Shown: positions 1 through 9,514, counted from the stretch's first letter. The stretch is DNA of 64,000 bases from Massilia aurea (GCF_024753205.1 NZ_JANUGZ010000002.1:1-64000); one strand, 5' to 3'. Made by a program: numbers and translations. Notes: generated from the sequence alone by a model not told the origin.

Positions 1-43
1 TTTCACGCTGGTGGGATGTTTAAACGGCGCTGTGCATTAGCGC

Positions 44-82
44 AAAAAAGGCCGGCCACGTTGATCGTGGCCGGCCTTTTTT
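44..82. terminator. Bidirectional rho-independent terminator
   Basis: An 11-bp perfect stem (GGCCGGCCACG at 50-60 pairing with 66-76) with a 5-base loop is flanked by six A on the left and a T run on the right. It can therefore terminate from both sides. It lies just downstream of the UDP-galactopyranose mutase stop and of whatever gene enters from the left edge. Confidence 0.85.
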
Positions 83-99
83 ACGACTGCACTAGCGCA

Positions 100-1573
<1,474 letters not shown>

Positions 1574-2731
1574 CTATTTGCGGATCGCCCCCACCACGCG
1601 CGTGGCGAACTCGGCGGCATTGCCCGCATGCCAGCGCCAGACGATGACCAGGTCGTGCTCGGGCGAAACGACGATGTCGTTGCTGCCCGCACCCAGCGCG
1701 GCAAACGTCGTAGCCGGCATGCCCGGCAGATTCTTGCCCTTGGTATTGAGCCACCACAGGTAGCCATAGTCCGGGCCATTCGCGCTCGGCGTGAGCGCCG
1801 CCGTGACGTAGGCCGGCGGCAGGATCTGCTTGCCGGCCCAGTTGCCCTGGCGCAGCCACAGGTAACCGAAGCGCGCCATGTCCCAGCTGTCGATCCACAT
1901 GCCGCCACCCCAGCGCGTGCCGCCGCTGACCGAGGCCACCTGCTTGCCGTTCAGTTCGACGTAGCTGTTGTGGTACGGGACCCATTTCCAGGTCGACGAG
2001 GCGCCGATCGGGTCCATGACCTGCTGCTGGAACACGTCCGGCACCGACTGCCCAAACACGCGCAGCAGCGATAGCGCCAGGCGGTTCACGCGGGTGTCGT
2101 TGTACTCATAGAAGGTGCCCGGCGTCCTGATGGCGCGCGGCTTCTTTTCACCCTTGCCGAAGGCAGCCTTGCCAATGAAGTTGCTGTGCTTGCCCCACAG
2201 CTCGCCGTCCCATTCGGACTCTTGCTGCAGATGCTGTTTCCACGTCACTACCGCGTTGTGCGGCGTCGCGTAGCCGCCGTCGGTGACGCGCTGCGCCACC
2301 GGCTCGTCGACCTGCAGGCGCCCTTCCCGCACGGCCACGCCCGCCACGGTGGCCAGCATGCTCTTGGCCACCGAGTAGGTCGGATCGACAAAGCGCGTGT
2401 CGCCGAACTCGGCCACGACATAGCCCTTGTAGATCACCACGCCATTGGTCGCGGCGCGTTTGGTCGGCATCGAGCCCAGGCGCGTGCCGAAAATAGCTTC
2501 CTGGTCGGACAGGTCGAGCGGCCGCTCGGTCTCGCGCGATTGTGCGAACGCGATGGCGGCGGCGAGCGCCACCGGATCCATGCCGAGCGCGGCGGGATCC
2601 TTGCGGGCCCACTCCCCGGCAGGCGGGAAGTAAGCGGCGTCGGCTGCAAGCGCCAGCGTGGCCGGCAGCGCCAGGCTCAACGCGGTGACAATGGAGAGTG
2701 CGAGAACGCTGCGGCGCGCGCGATGGGTCAT
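1574..2731 (-). CDS. Secreted serine hydrolase, beta-lactamase/PBP4 fold
   Basis: The 385-residue product has a signal peptide (two arginines near the start, then a hydrophobic stretch ending LALAADA near residue 32), so it should be exported. The mature part has an SxxK motif, S120-V-A-K123, followed by a YNDTRVN stretch at about 210-216 that takes the place of the Tyr-Asn motif of class C beta-lactamase-like hydrolases. GTRWGGGMWIDSWDMARFGYL near the C-terminus also fits this family. The substrate cannot be told; members include esterases and D-aminopeptidases as well as beta-lactamases. Its ATG overlaps the stop of the CYTH gene by four bases, so the two are translationally coupled, with a carboxypeptidase gene just upstream. 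Confidence 0.85.
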   Translation of the reverse strand: MTHRARRSVLALSIVTALSLALPATLALAADAAYFPPAGEWARKDPAALGMDPVALAAAIAFAQSRETERPLDLSDQEAIFGTRLGSMPTKRAATNGVVIYKGYVVAEFGDTRFVDPTYSVAKSMLATVAGVAVREGRLQVDEPVAQRVTDGGYATPHNAVVTWKQHLQQESEWDGELWGKHSNFIGKAAFGKGEKKPRAIRTPGTFYEYNDTRVNRLALSLLRVFGQSVPDVFQQQVMDPIGASSTWKWVPYHNSYVELNGKQVASVSGGTRWGGGMWIDSWDMARFGYLWLRQGNWAGKQILPPAYVTAALTPSANGPDYGYLWWLNTKGKNLPGMPATTFAALGAGSNDIVVSPEHDLVIVWRWHAGNAAEFATRVVGAIRK

Positions 2732-3207
2732 GTCGGGGTATCGGTCCAGGTGGAATATGGCGCCTTGATCAGGCTCGAGTTGTAATAGCGTTTTTCGCCA
2801 GTGACTTCCTGACCGATCCAGTCGGGCTTGTCGAACACGGCGTCCTCTGACGGCAGTTCGATTTCGGCCACGACCAGGCCCGCGTTCTCGCCCAGGAATT
2901 CATCGACTTCCCAGGTAAAACCGGCGTGCTCGATGCGGCGCCGGGTCTTTTCGACCAGCGGCCGCTCGCACAGGCGCTCGAGCAGTTCGGCAGCCTCGGC
3001 CGGCGGGATCGGATACTCCCACTCGCCGCGCGAAGCGCCTTCGCTCTTGCTCTTGATGGTCAGGACGCCCTGCTCGCCTTCGATGCGTACACGCACGGTG
3101 CGCGTCGGGTCGGCGCACAGATAACCCTGGCGCAGCAGCGTGGCCGTACCCAGCGTGCGCCAGCCGTCGCCTGCCAGCAGGAACTTGCGTTCGATCTCGA
3201 TGCCCAT
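2728..3207 (-). CDS. CYTH domain protein (triphosphate-binding tunnel fold)
   Basis: This 159-residue protein begins MGIEIERKFL, which contains the ExExK signature of CYTH enzymes. It continues with alternating charged strands (RTVRVRIEGEQGVLTIKSK, EWEYPI, WEVDEF, LVVAEIELPSED) that form the triphosphate tunnel. Family members hydrolyse inorganic triphosphate or other triphosphorylated substrates, and a minority are class IV adenylate cyclases. Length matches the single-domain triphosphatase type, so triphosphatase activity is the more likely guess. It sits four bases after the M14 peptidase stop and overlaps the next gene by four bases, giving a tight three-gene unit. Confidence 0.85.
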   Translation of the reverse strand: MGIEIERKFLLAGDGWRTLGTATLLRQGYLCADPTRTVRVRIEGEQGVLTIKSKSEGASRGEWEYPIPPAEAAELLERLCERPLVEKTRRRIEHAGFTWEVDEFLGENAGLVVAEIELPSEDAVFDKPDWIGQEVTGEKRYYNSSLIKAPYSTWTDTPT

Positions 3208-3211
3208 CGCG

Positions 3212-4333
3212 TCAGCCCAGCGCTTGCAGGATCGGCTGCAGCATGGCGGCGCCCAGGCCCGCGCTGCGCGCGCCGTTCCAGCCGGTGTGCGCGTCGGGCA
3301 GGTTGGCGTTGTCCTTGAACGGCATTTCCAGCGTCAGGGACAGGCATTTGTAGTGGTGGCCGACATACTTCGACGCGAGCGTGAGCAGTTCGTCGTTGTA
3401 CTTGCTGGCGGCGTAGCCGAATTCTTTCTGGAAGTCCGGGCTGCAGGCGATGTAGCGGTCGATGAAGGCGGTTTGCTCCATTGCCCGCTCGGCCGTGAAA
3501 TCGGCCAGCATTTCGCAGCCGGCCACGAAGTTGTACGGCAGCGCTTCGTCGCCATGGATGTCGAAGAACATGTCGATGCCGACTTCTTCGATCTTCTGCT
3601 TCACGCACAGGACTTCGGGGCTGCGCTCGAGCGATGGGTTCATCCATTCGCGGTTCAGGTTGGCGCCGGCGGCATTCGTGCGCAGGTTGCCGCGCACCGA
3701 GCCGTCCGGGTTCATGTTCGGCACGATGTAGAACACGGCGCGCTGCAGCAGCGTGCGCGCCACCGGGTTGGCGCTGTCGAGCAGCGCATCCATCATGCCT
3801 TCGACGAACCATTCGGCCATCGATTCGCCCGGGTGCTGGCGCGCGATGACCCAGATCTTTTTCTCGGCCTGCGGATTGCCGATCACGACCAGGTTCATGT
3901 CGCGCCCTTCGACCGTGCTGCCAAGGTCGACCACGCGTGCGATCGGGTTCTCGGCCACTTCGCCCAGCAGGCGCAGATGGCGCTCCCAGCTGTATGGCTC
4001 GAAGTAGGCGTAGTAGATGCTGTCCGATTCCGGCGTGTGCTCGATCGTCATCACCTGGCCATCGAACGTGGTCGGCACGCGGAACCAGTTGTCGAGGTCA
4101 TAGCTGGCCACTGCCTGGTAATCCTCGAACCCCTTCGGGTACGTGGCCTGGCCGGCGTTCAAGAAGCGCATCGTCACCGCCTGGTCACGCGCGCCCTGCA
4201 GGCGAAAATGAAACCACTGGTGGATGTCGGCGTGCGAGTCGGCGCGCAGGTTCAGGTCGATCCGGGACGGATGCTCGGCATTGACGACATCGATCGATCC
4301 GGCGTCGAACATCGTGCTGATCTTGATGGACAT
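3212..4333 (-). CDS. M14 family zinc carboxypeptidase (cytosolic type)
   Basis: The frame is open further upstream, but the ATG at 4333 is preferred because AAAGGA lies eight bases before it and the protein then begins MSIKISTMFD. The 373-residue product has an N-terminal beta domain (1-125) typical of cytosolic carboxypeptidases. The M14 catalytic domain follows, with zinc ligands H167 and E170 in RQHPGESMAEW, then NMNPDGSVRGNLRTN, GANLNREW, and the third histidine in DIHGDE. There is no signal peptide. The family removes C-terminal residues from peptides, and bacterial homologues may act on peptidoglycan or protein tails. It is the first gene of a unit with a CYTH protein and a secreted serine hydrolase. 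Confidence 0.88.
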   Translation of the reverse strand: MSIKISTMFDAGSIDVVNAEHPSRIDLNLRADSHADIHQWFHFRLQGARDQAVTMRFLNAGQATYPKGFEDYQAVASYDLDNWFRVPTTFDGQVMTIEHTPESDSIYYAYFEPYSWERHLRLLGEVAENPIARVVDLGSTVEGRDMNLVVIGNPQAEKKIWVIARQHPGESMAEWFVEGMMDALLDSANPVARTLLQRAVFYIVPNMNPDGSVRGNLRTNAAGANLNREWMNPSLERSPEVLCVKQKIEEVGIDMFFDIHGDEALPYNFVAGCEMLADFTAERAMEQTAFIDRYIACSPDFQKEFGYAASKYNDELLTLASKYVGHHYKCLSLTLEMPFKDNANLPDAHTGWNGARSAGLGAAMLQPILQALG

Positions 4334-4423
4334 GGTGATCCTTTCATGGCCCGCCGTGGAAGGCGGCGCTGGGTGACGGAGCGCCGGGCGCCAGCCCGGC
4401 AAGACCCCCGGACAGATGATTGT

Positions 4424-4828
4424 TTACTGCGCGTCGAGGTCGATCAGGTCCTTCGTGTACATCGCCATGATCTGACGCATCAGCTCGACATTGCCGCGAT
4501 CGAGCACGACGGTCAGGTCCGGCTTGGTCTCCAGCGCAAAAGTCATGCGGATCATGCCTGGCAGCTCTTTGCAATTGACGTACTGGACGCGCGGCGTGTT
4601 CGGGTTTTGCCAGTCGGCCTCACCGATCACCGGGCCGGCCGGGGGCGCCTTGAGTTGCGGATCCTTGTTGACCGGCAGGTGTTTGAGCAGCCAGAACACG
4701 ACGTTGGCCGGAATGTGGACGGCGACATCGCTCGCACCGATGGTGGAGAACTTGGTCAGCAACAGGTTACCAACCCGGTCGCAGGACATGGACAGGCTCT
4801 TGACTTGACGAATGACCGCTGGTTTCAC
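4424..4828 (-). CDS. Conserved hypothetical protein
   Basis: This 134-residue protein has a GTG start preceded by AAGGA. I do not recognise the family. It has no signal peptide and no clear membrane segment. The sequence mixes short hydrophobic strands (VAVHIPANVVFWLLKHL, RMTFALETKPDLTVVLDRG) with a helical end rich in Asp and Met. It is read in the same direction as the M14 gene, about 90 bases upstream of it, and could share its transcript. Confidence 0.6.
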   Translation of the reverse strand: MKPAVIRQVKSLSMSCDRVGNLLLTKFSTIGASDVAVHIPANVVFWLLKHLPVNKDPQLKAPPAGPVIGEADWQNPNTPRVQYVNCKELPGMIRMTFALETKPDLTVVLDRGNVELMRQIMAMYTKDLIDLDAQ

Positions 4829-4916
4829 GACGTTGATCCTTGGGGGAAGGTTGAAAAAGGCGCTGCGATTCTACCGCATCCCCCCGGCCTTTTGGGCAGT
4901 TTGCACCACCGGACAG

Positions 4917-4943
4917 CAAAACGGGGAGCATGAGGCTCCCCGT
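4917..4943 (-). terminator. Rho-independent terminator of the KGG gene
   Basis: A nine-base perfect stem (ACGGGGAGC at 4921-4929 with 4935-4943) and five-base loop are followed on the minus strand by TTTTG. It lies 38 bases past the stop codon of the KGG-domain gene. Confidence 0.8.
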
Positions 4944-4980
4944 CGATGACTGCGCCGGCGCGCTGCCGGCAACCTGCCGA

Positions 4981-5295
4981 TTATTCCTTGGCGCCGCCGC
5001 TGCGGCTGCCGCTCCCGGCGCTCTGGCGGTTGCCGCTTCTGGAAGAGCTACGCACCATATCGCTGGCGCTGGCCGACTGGCGGTTGCCATGGCTCAGGCT
5101 CCCTGCGCGGCGGGCTTCTTCGGACGTGAATTCGTGCGCCGTCCCTTTGGCATGGGCGGCCTTGCCACCCTGGCTGGCGATTTCGCGCTGGCGTGCCGGA
5201 TCCATCGATGCGAAGCCACGGTTGCGCGTACCACCGGCGCTCTGACTATTGCCGGCCGCGCCCGATTGCTTGTTTCCTTGATTGTTTGAGGCCAT
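4981..5295 (-). CDS. KGG-domain stress protein
   Basis: This 104-residue, highly hydrophilic protein carries the KGG motif twice. RGFASMDPARQREIASQGGK is followed by AAHAKGTAHEFTSEEARRAG, the form seen in GsiB/YciG-like general stress proteins of proteobacteria. The flanks are low-complexity Ser, Gly, Asn and Gln. It has no signal peptide or membrane segment, and the family is thought to be largely unstructured and induced by stress or starvation. The next gene, read divergently, also encodes a disordered hydrophilic protein, so both may share control signals in the spacer between them. Confidence 0.85.
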   Translation of the reverse strand: MASNNQGNKQSGAAGNSQSAGGTRNRGFASMDPARQREIASQGGKAAHAKGTAHEFTSEEARRAGSLSHGNRQSASASDMVRSSSRSGNRQSAGSGSRSGGAKE

Positions 5296-5632
5296 GATGA
5301 GGTTGCTCCCATACTTACACGGTTGGAAACCGCCGCGTCCTGCGGCAGGCTGAGGCCTACCGACACCAGAGTGGCGACGACGATGAGCCCAAATCCCATA
5401 TTAGGCACGCAATTTGACAACCGCTATAGGAGTAGTCCAGATGACTTTGTAGGACAACGCGTGAGAATTAGTGCAGTTACGAAATTAAAGTTTCGGTAGT
5501 AAATTTCACAGTTAGCATGAGTCCTACACGCACCCCCTACGTCTTCCTATTCTGTGTGGCCTTCGATGCGCGCATGATGGGCCCATGCGGCAGGCATCGA
5601 CCTGCCAGTTCACCAATGCACAGGAGACGACC
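5296..5632. promoter_or_regulatory. Divergent control region with 8-bp inverted repeat
   Basis: This 337-base spacer separates two divergent genes for hydrophilic stress-type proteins. TGTAGGAC (5448-5455) is repeated inverted as GTCCTACA (5521-5528). The stretch between is AT-richer than the surroundings. A hydrophobic frame reading into the KGG gene from 5420 lacks a ribosome site and I treat it as chance. No sigma-factor consensus is clear to me. Confidence 0.4.
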
Positions 5633-6457
5633 ATGGATGCGAACCAGCGTAGCGAAGTGAATAACCAGACCAACAACGGCGCCAACGAAAAATGGAATCC
5701 GGACGCCAAGGGCGACACGCGCGACGGTGCCAGCGAACAGCGCGCGCCATCGGGCACCGGCATGGCGCAGCCTGACCTGCCGAGCGCATCGCAAGGCCAG
5801 CTTGCCAGCACCGGCGCACAGCAGGGCACGACCGACAGCCACCAGCGCGCGATGGAAGCGCATTCCGGTGAGTGGGGTCAGTTGAACGAGCCCGTGGGCA
5901 ATCGCCAGGGCGAGACACGCACTGCCGATAACGTGAATGCGCCTGCTTCGGTCCAGCCGGCACATGCTGGCGGCACCACCATTGGCACGGGCGTGGACAC
6001 CGGCATCCTCTCCGGCACCGCCACCGAAGATCGTCATGCACGTGGCACCGAAGCCGGCGTGCCTGGCGTGCAACATGGCGATATCTATGGCAACCGCCAG
6101 AGCGTGGACAATGCCAACGGCGAAAACCGCGCCGATACCCAGGACGCCAGCTCGAGCAAGATTCAGGAAAGCACCGACCGCCAGGGCTCGCAAACGGGCG
6201 AGACCCGTCGCGAGGTGCCGGCCGATGAGTTCCACCAGTCCAACGATCTGGCTGGCGGCCTGCCGCGCAGCGGCGGCAACAGCGGCCCGCGCACCGAGGA
6301 CGAGGGTTACCAGACCGGCGGCAGCATGAACGCCGAACCGAACCCGGTGCATGAATCGAACGATGCGGCAGGCGGCTATCCGCGCAGCCCGGGCGGCGCC
6401 AACAAGCTTGCTGGCGACCGCAAGATGGATGACGACACGGGCTTTTCGCGCCAGTGA
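5633..6457 (+). CDS. Intrinsically disordered hydrophilic protein, function unknown
   Basis: The frame opens at 5585, but the ATG at 5633 has CAGGAG seven bases before it and is preferred, giving 274 residues. Composition is dominated by Gly, Asn, Gln, Ser, Asp, Glu, Thr and Ala with almost no large hydrophobics, no cysteine, no signal peptide and no membrane segment. SNDLAGGLPRS and SNDAAGGYPRS are two copies of one motif near the C-terminus. This composition recalls hydrophilins and other desiccation- or osmotic-stress proteins, and its divergent neighbour is a KGG stress protein. The stress role is inference; I do not recognise a named family. Confidence 0.7.
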   Translation: MDANQRSEVNNQTNNGANEKWNPDAKGDTRDGASEQRAPSGTGMAQPDLPSASQGQLASTGAQQGTTDSHQRAMEAHSGEWGQLNEPVGNRQGETRTADNVNAPASVQPAHAGGTTIGTGVDTGILSGTATEDRHARGTEAGVPGVQHGDIYGNRQSVDNANGENRADTQDASSSKIQESTDRQGSQTGETRREVPADEFHQSNDLAGGLPRSGGNSGPRTEDEGYQTGGSMNAEPNPVHESNDAAGGYPRSPGGANKLAGDRKMDDDTGFSRQ

Positions 6458-6497
6458 TCGCGCCCGTAATCCTTTGAAAGCAGGTCAGTAACACCTA

Positions 6498-6522
6498 ACG
6501 GGGCGCCATTGGTGCCCCGTTC
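6498..6522 (+). terminator. Probable terminator of the disordered-protein gene
   Basis: ACGGGGCGCC (6498-6507) pairs with GGTGCCCCGT (6511-6520) around a three-base loop, with one G-T wobble. The T-tract is poor, so it may be a weak terminator or only an RNA-end stabiliser. Confidence 0.55.
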
Positions 6523-6700
6523 TGCATTGCGCTTGATGCAGCTCCAAGCCCCCCTGCCCGGCTGGAACCGGCCATCCAAACAGCAGTCGAACCGCTCGCC
6601 ATCGCCACCCTTGCGCGGTGGCGCACCACCTGCGGAGACCTGCCATGTCAGCGATGCACGACGCTTCCTGCCTGCCGCCGTGCCACGCTTTGGCGCGCGC

Positions 6701-7291
6701 ATGACGCTGCATCCCTTTGACAATGACACGGGGCGCGACCTCGCGCGGCGCCAGTTGGCCATCCGTGACACATGCTTTGTTGTGCTCGCCCTTACGCTGG
6801 ATACGCGGCGCCTCACGCCATGCGCCGGCATCGATACCGTGATCCGGGGCGCTGCCCGGCTGCGCCAGCGGCATGGTGTCGATGCGATGCTGCTCGTCGC
6901 CGCGGGCGCCGTGGGCGATGGCGATGTCGATGTCGATGCAGAGGCCGAGCTGGCGCGGCTGCACGAACTGGTGCGCGCGCTGGCCATGACACCCCACGTA
7001 CGCTTCCTGACCGCCGCGTCGATGAACGTCCTGCGCGACTGCCATGCGGCGGCCAATGTGCTGGTCAGCACGCCGTGGCGCGCGGCAGATGCCGGCAGTG
7101 CCGTCGGCAACGGCTGCACAGCGATATGCAGCCCCTGCACCGGCGCCGTCCTCCCGCCACATGATGCAGAGGCGCTGGCGGCGTGCCTGGCCCGGTTGCA
7201 ACGCCTTCCGCGCCTGGCGCAGGCAACGGCCCACGCCGCTTGCATGCACCTTGCCGACCTGCCGGCGCGACACAAGCCGGCCTTCCAATGA
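6701..7291 (+). pseudogene. Remnant of a GT4-type glycosyltransferase
   Basis: The translated stretch keeps the order of a GT4/GT-B C-terminal half. PFDNDTGRDLARRQLAI is followed by FVVLALTLDTRRLTPCAGID, where a working enzyme has LGRMVPRKGVD. Next come VIRGAARLRQRHGVDAMLLV, then AANVLVSTPW, and GAVLPPHDAEALAACLARL. The N-terminal acceptor domain is missing. The conserved EPFGITPLEAMACGTPV segment that binds the sugar nucleotide is replaced by an unrelated short stretch after STPW. An intact gene would be about twice as long. A 19-codon frame with a GGAG site (6645-6704) overlaps its start and may be what is left of the original beginning. The neighbour is a GmhB-like HAD phosphatase, a common partner of such transferases in sugar clusters. 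Confidence 0.7.
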
Positions 7292-7319
7292 CCATTACCG
7301 CACCGTGAAAGGCGCCCGC

Positions 7320-7883
7320 ATGAAAGCCATCTTCCTCGACAACGACGGTACGCTGGTCGACGACATGCCCTTTGCTGCAGAGCCGCGCCGTAATCGCCTG
7401 GTGAATGGCGCCGGACCTGCGCTGCGGTTGCTGTCTGGCCTGGACTACCGATTATTCGTGGTCGCCAACCAGTCCGGCATCGCGCACGGCTGCTTTGGCG
7501 AAGACGCGATGACACCGATGTCCGACCGCTTGCGCGACCTGCTGTTTCGCGAGCAGCTCACGCTCGACGGTTTTTACTATTGCCCGCACCATCCGCTGGG
7601 CACCGTCAGCAACTATGCCCACGCCTGCACCTGTCGCAAGCCGTCACCGGGCATGCTGCTGCGCGCTGCGCACGAGCATGACATCGACCTGCGCGCTTCA
7701 TGGATGATCGGCGACATCCTGCACGATGTCGAAGCCGGCAACCGCGCCGGTTGCCGCACACTGCTGATCGACAACGGCAACGAAACCGAGTGGCGCCTGG
7801 GCCCGCGCCGGCTGCCCACGCGCATCGCGCCCGACCTGTACCACGCGGCCATGCTGATCGCCGGACATGGCGACCCGTGCTAG
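7320..7883 (+). CDS. HAD-IIIA phosphatase, GmhB-like
   Basis: The ATG at 7320 begins MKAIFLDNDGTLVDD, giving HAD motif I with nucleophile D7 and acid D9. VANQSG is motif II, and GDILHDVEAGNRAGC supplies the later acidic motif. Between them, CPHHPLGTVSNYAHACTCRK is the zinc-binding loop of D-glycero-D-manno-heptose-1,7-bisphosphate phosphatases (Cys-x-His then Cys-x-Cys). The 187-residue length fits. The likely reaction is removal of phosphate from a heptose or similar sugar bisphosphate, but the degraded glycosyltransferase upstream leaves its present pathway uncertain. Its stop overlaps that of the convergent transporter gene by four bases. Confidence 0.85.
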   Translation: MKAIFLDNDGTLVDDMPFAAEPRRNRLVNGAGPALRLLSGLDYRLFVVANQSGIAHGCFGEDAMTPMSDRLRDLLFREQLTLDGFYYCPHHPLGTVSNYAHACTCRKPSPGMLLRAAHEHDIDLRASWMIGDILHDVEAGNRAGCRTLLIDNGNETEWRLGPRRLPTRIAPDLYHAAMLIAGHGDPC

Positions 7884-8527
7884 CGGGTGGGCACGCCAGC
7901 GCGAGCGTCCGAGCGCTGGCGCAACTCGCCCCGCGCCTGCAGGATGATGTCGCGCGCCGCATGCAGCCCCAGCAGCGCCATGATCGACGCCACCACGATG
8001 TCGGGCCAGCCGGCCCCGGTGCCGAACACACCAAGGGCCGCGAGCATGACAGCCACGTTGCCGATCATGTCGTTGCGCGTGCACAGCCAGACCGAGCGCA
8101 TGTTCGCGTCGCCGTTGCGGAACGCATACAGCAGCGCCGCTACCGCGCCATTGGCCGCGAACGCCACCACGCTGACCACGCCCATGGTCTGGGCATGCGG
8201 CACCTGCTCACCCGTGCCAAGCCACAATGCCCGGCCCAGTACCAAAAGGCCAAATGCGCCCATCACGAGACCCTTGGCGTACGCCGCGCGCGAGCGCCAG
8301 ACGACCGCCAGGCCCAGCACGAACAGCGAGACGCCGTAGTTGGCGGCGTCGCCCAGAAAATCGACCGAGTCCGCCAGCAGCGACACCGAGCCGGCCGCCA
8401 GGCTGCTGACGATCTCGACGCCGAACATGGCGAAGTTGATGACAAGCGCCGCCCACAGCACCTTGCGGTAGCGCCCGTCGGGCGGCGGGGCAGCAGAACT
8501 GCACGATCCTGAACAGCATGACGACAT
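7880..8527 (-). CDS. Cation diffusion facilitator (metal efflux)
   Basis: The ATG at 8527 is chosen because GGAGGT lies just before it. The 215-residue inner-membrane protein starts with a cysteine-rich, likely metal-binding tail (MSSCCSGSCSS). Five or six hydrophobic helices follow, with the CDF acidic motifs LLADSVDFLGDAANYG in helix 2 and CTRNDMIGNVAVM in helix 5. It lacks the large C-terminal cytoplasmic domain of CzcD, like the short cation transporters found beside CadR/PbrR-type regulators. It is transcribed divergently from such a regulator and from a MerR-type promoter. Likely substrates are Cd, Zn or Pb. Confidence 0.85.
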   Translation of the reverse strand: MSSCCSGSCSSAAPPPDGRYRKVLWAALVINFAMFGVEIVSSLAAGSVSLLADSVDFLGDAANYGVSLFVLGLAVVWRSRAAYAKGLVMGAFGLLVLGRALWLGTGEQVPHAQTMGVVSVVAFAANGAVAALLYAFRNGDANMRSVWLCTRNDMIGNVAVMLAALGVFGTGAGWPDIVVASIMALLGLHAARDIILQARGELRQRSDARAGVPTR

Positions 8528-8552
8528 ACGCACCTCCAAAGACGATGGATGC

Positions 8553-8583
8553 ATTAGAATCCCTGTAGTAACTACAAGGTCAA
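8553..8583 (-). promoter_or_regulatory. MerR-type promoter and operator
   Basis: On the minus strand TTGACC (8578-8583) and TCTAAT (8553-8558) are separated by 19 bases, the overlong spacing that MerR-family activators correct by twisting DNA. The spacer contains the perfect dyad TGTAGT-A-ACTACA (8564-8576), close to the known CadR/PbrR operator. It would drive the CDF gene and lies directly upstream of the regulator gene. Confidence 0.85.
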
Positions 8584-8606
8584 TGCAAACGTCAAGGTGG
8601 ATGAAG

Positions 8607-9002
8607 ATGCGAATTGGTGAACTGGCGAAACTGACGGGGTGTCAGTCCGAAACGGTGCGGTTCTATGAACTGAAGGGTCTGTTGCCGCCGCCGGTGCGTT
8701 CGCAGGCGAACTACCGGGTCTACGATGCGGGCCACGCCGAGCGGCTGCATTTCATCCGCCGTTGCCGGGCGCTGGGCATGTCTCTGGCGGAAATCGCCAC
8801 GCTGCTGGGTTACCAGGACCAGCCGGAGCGCTCATGCAGCGGCGTCAATGCGCTGGTCGACCATCAGTTGTCCGAAATCGATCGCCAGATCACCGAATTG
8901 CAGCAGCTGCGCACCGCCCTGTCGACCGTGCGCGCGCGCTGCGACTCGGTGCAGACCGCCGGCCAGTGCGCGATCCTGCGCGAGCTGACCGACCCCGCCT
9001 GA
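8607..9002 (+). CDS. MerR-family regulator, Cd/Pb-responsive type
   Basis: The ATG at 8607 (MRIGELAKLTG) has AAGGTGG at a proper distance; ATGs at 8583 and 8601 are less well placed. The 131-residue protein has the MerR winged helix (1-70: TVRFYELKGLLPPP, NYRVYD) and a dimerisation helix. Its metal-ligand cysteines C77, C112 and C121 are arranged like those of CadR/PbrR. It should bind the dyad in the divergent promoter and activate the CDF efflux gene when Cd, Pb or Zn is bound. Confidence 0.88.
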   Translation: MRIGELAKLTGCQSETVRFYELKGLLPPPVRSQANYRVYDAGHAERLHFIRRCRALGMSLAEIATLLGYQDQPERSCSGVNALVDHQLSEIDRQITELQQLRTALSTVRARCDSVQTAGQCAILRELTDPA

Positions 9003-9043
9003 GAGGGCGCCGGCGGTCGCCACCGTCCATCGTCCATCGTCAA

Positions 9044-9283
9044 TCACATGCGTGGATTCTCGATCACGAGCTGGTCGTCCATGCGCACGTGCTCGCCCAT
9101 CAGCACGCGGTGGATCACCGCGCCATGCACGCCATGCTGCTTGAGAAATTCGACGGCACTGAGGGTGCCCAGGCTGGCCTGGATCTGCATGCCCTGGCGC
9201 ACGATGTGAGTGGCGTCCGCGTACGGGTTCGACTGCATGTACGGCAGGCCTGCGTAGCGGCGATTGATCTGTGAAGCTTGCAT
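9044..9283 (-). CDS. Small hypothetical protein
   Basis: The frame is open to 9331, but MQASQINRRYAGLPYMQ at 9283 looks like the natural start; the ribosome site is weak either way. The 79-residue product has no signal peptide or membrane segment. VIRHVLMGEHV-like and ADATHIVRQGMQ stretches suggest a small folded cytosolic protein. I do not recognise a family. Confidence 0.5.
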   Translation of the reverse strand: MQASQINRRYAGLPYMQSNPYADATHIVRQGMQIQASLGTLSAVEFLKQHGVHGAVIHRVLMGEHVRMDDQLVIENPRM

Positions 9284-9514
9284 CTGATTTCTTTCGTTGG
9301 GCACCAGCACAAAAAACTCCGTCGACATCAACGCCGACGGAACAACGCAAAATCCTTCGGGATCACGCGAGAGAGAGACACAGCGCCGATCTTAGCGGCC
9401 CTGTATTTCAGCTTGATGACATCGCAGCACCACGCCCGCATGGCGCCGGATGTTCCACCGGGCGCACGCCGATGGCTCTACAATTGCCCATCGTTGATTC
9501 AACCTGGACAGCAG

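Noticed and set aside
3140..4933. Long plus-strand frame opposite the M14 and CYTH genes
   Set aside because: It is the antisense shadow of clearly recognisable minus-strand proteins; high GC codon use keeps stops rare. It has no ribosome site and no domain.
5094..5420. Hydrophobic-start minus-strand frame overlapping the KGG gene
   Set aside because: The first 30 residues resemble a membrane helix, but there is no ribosome site and the rest is out of frame with a real gene.
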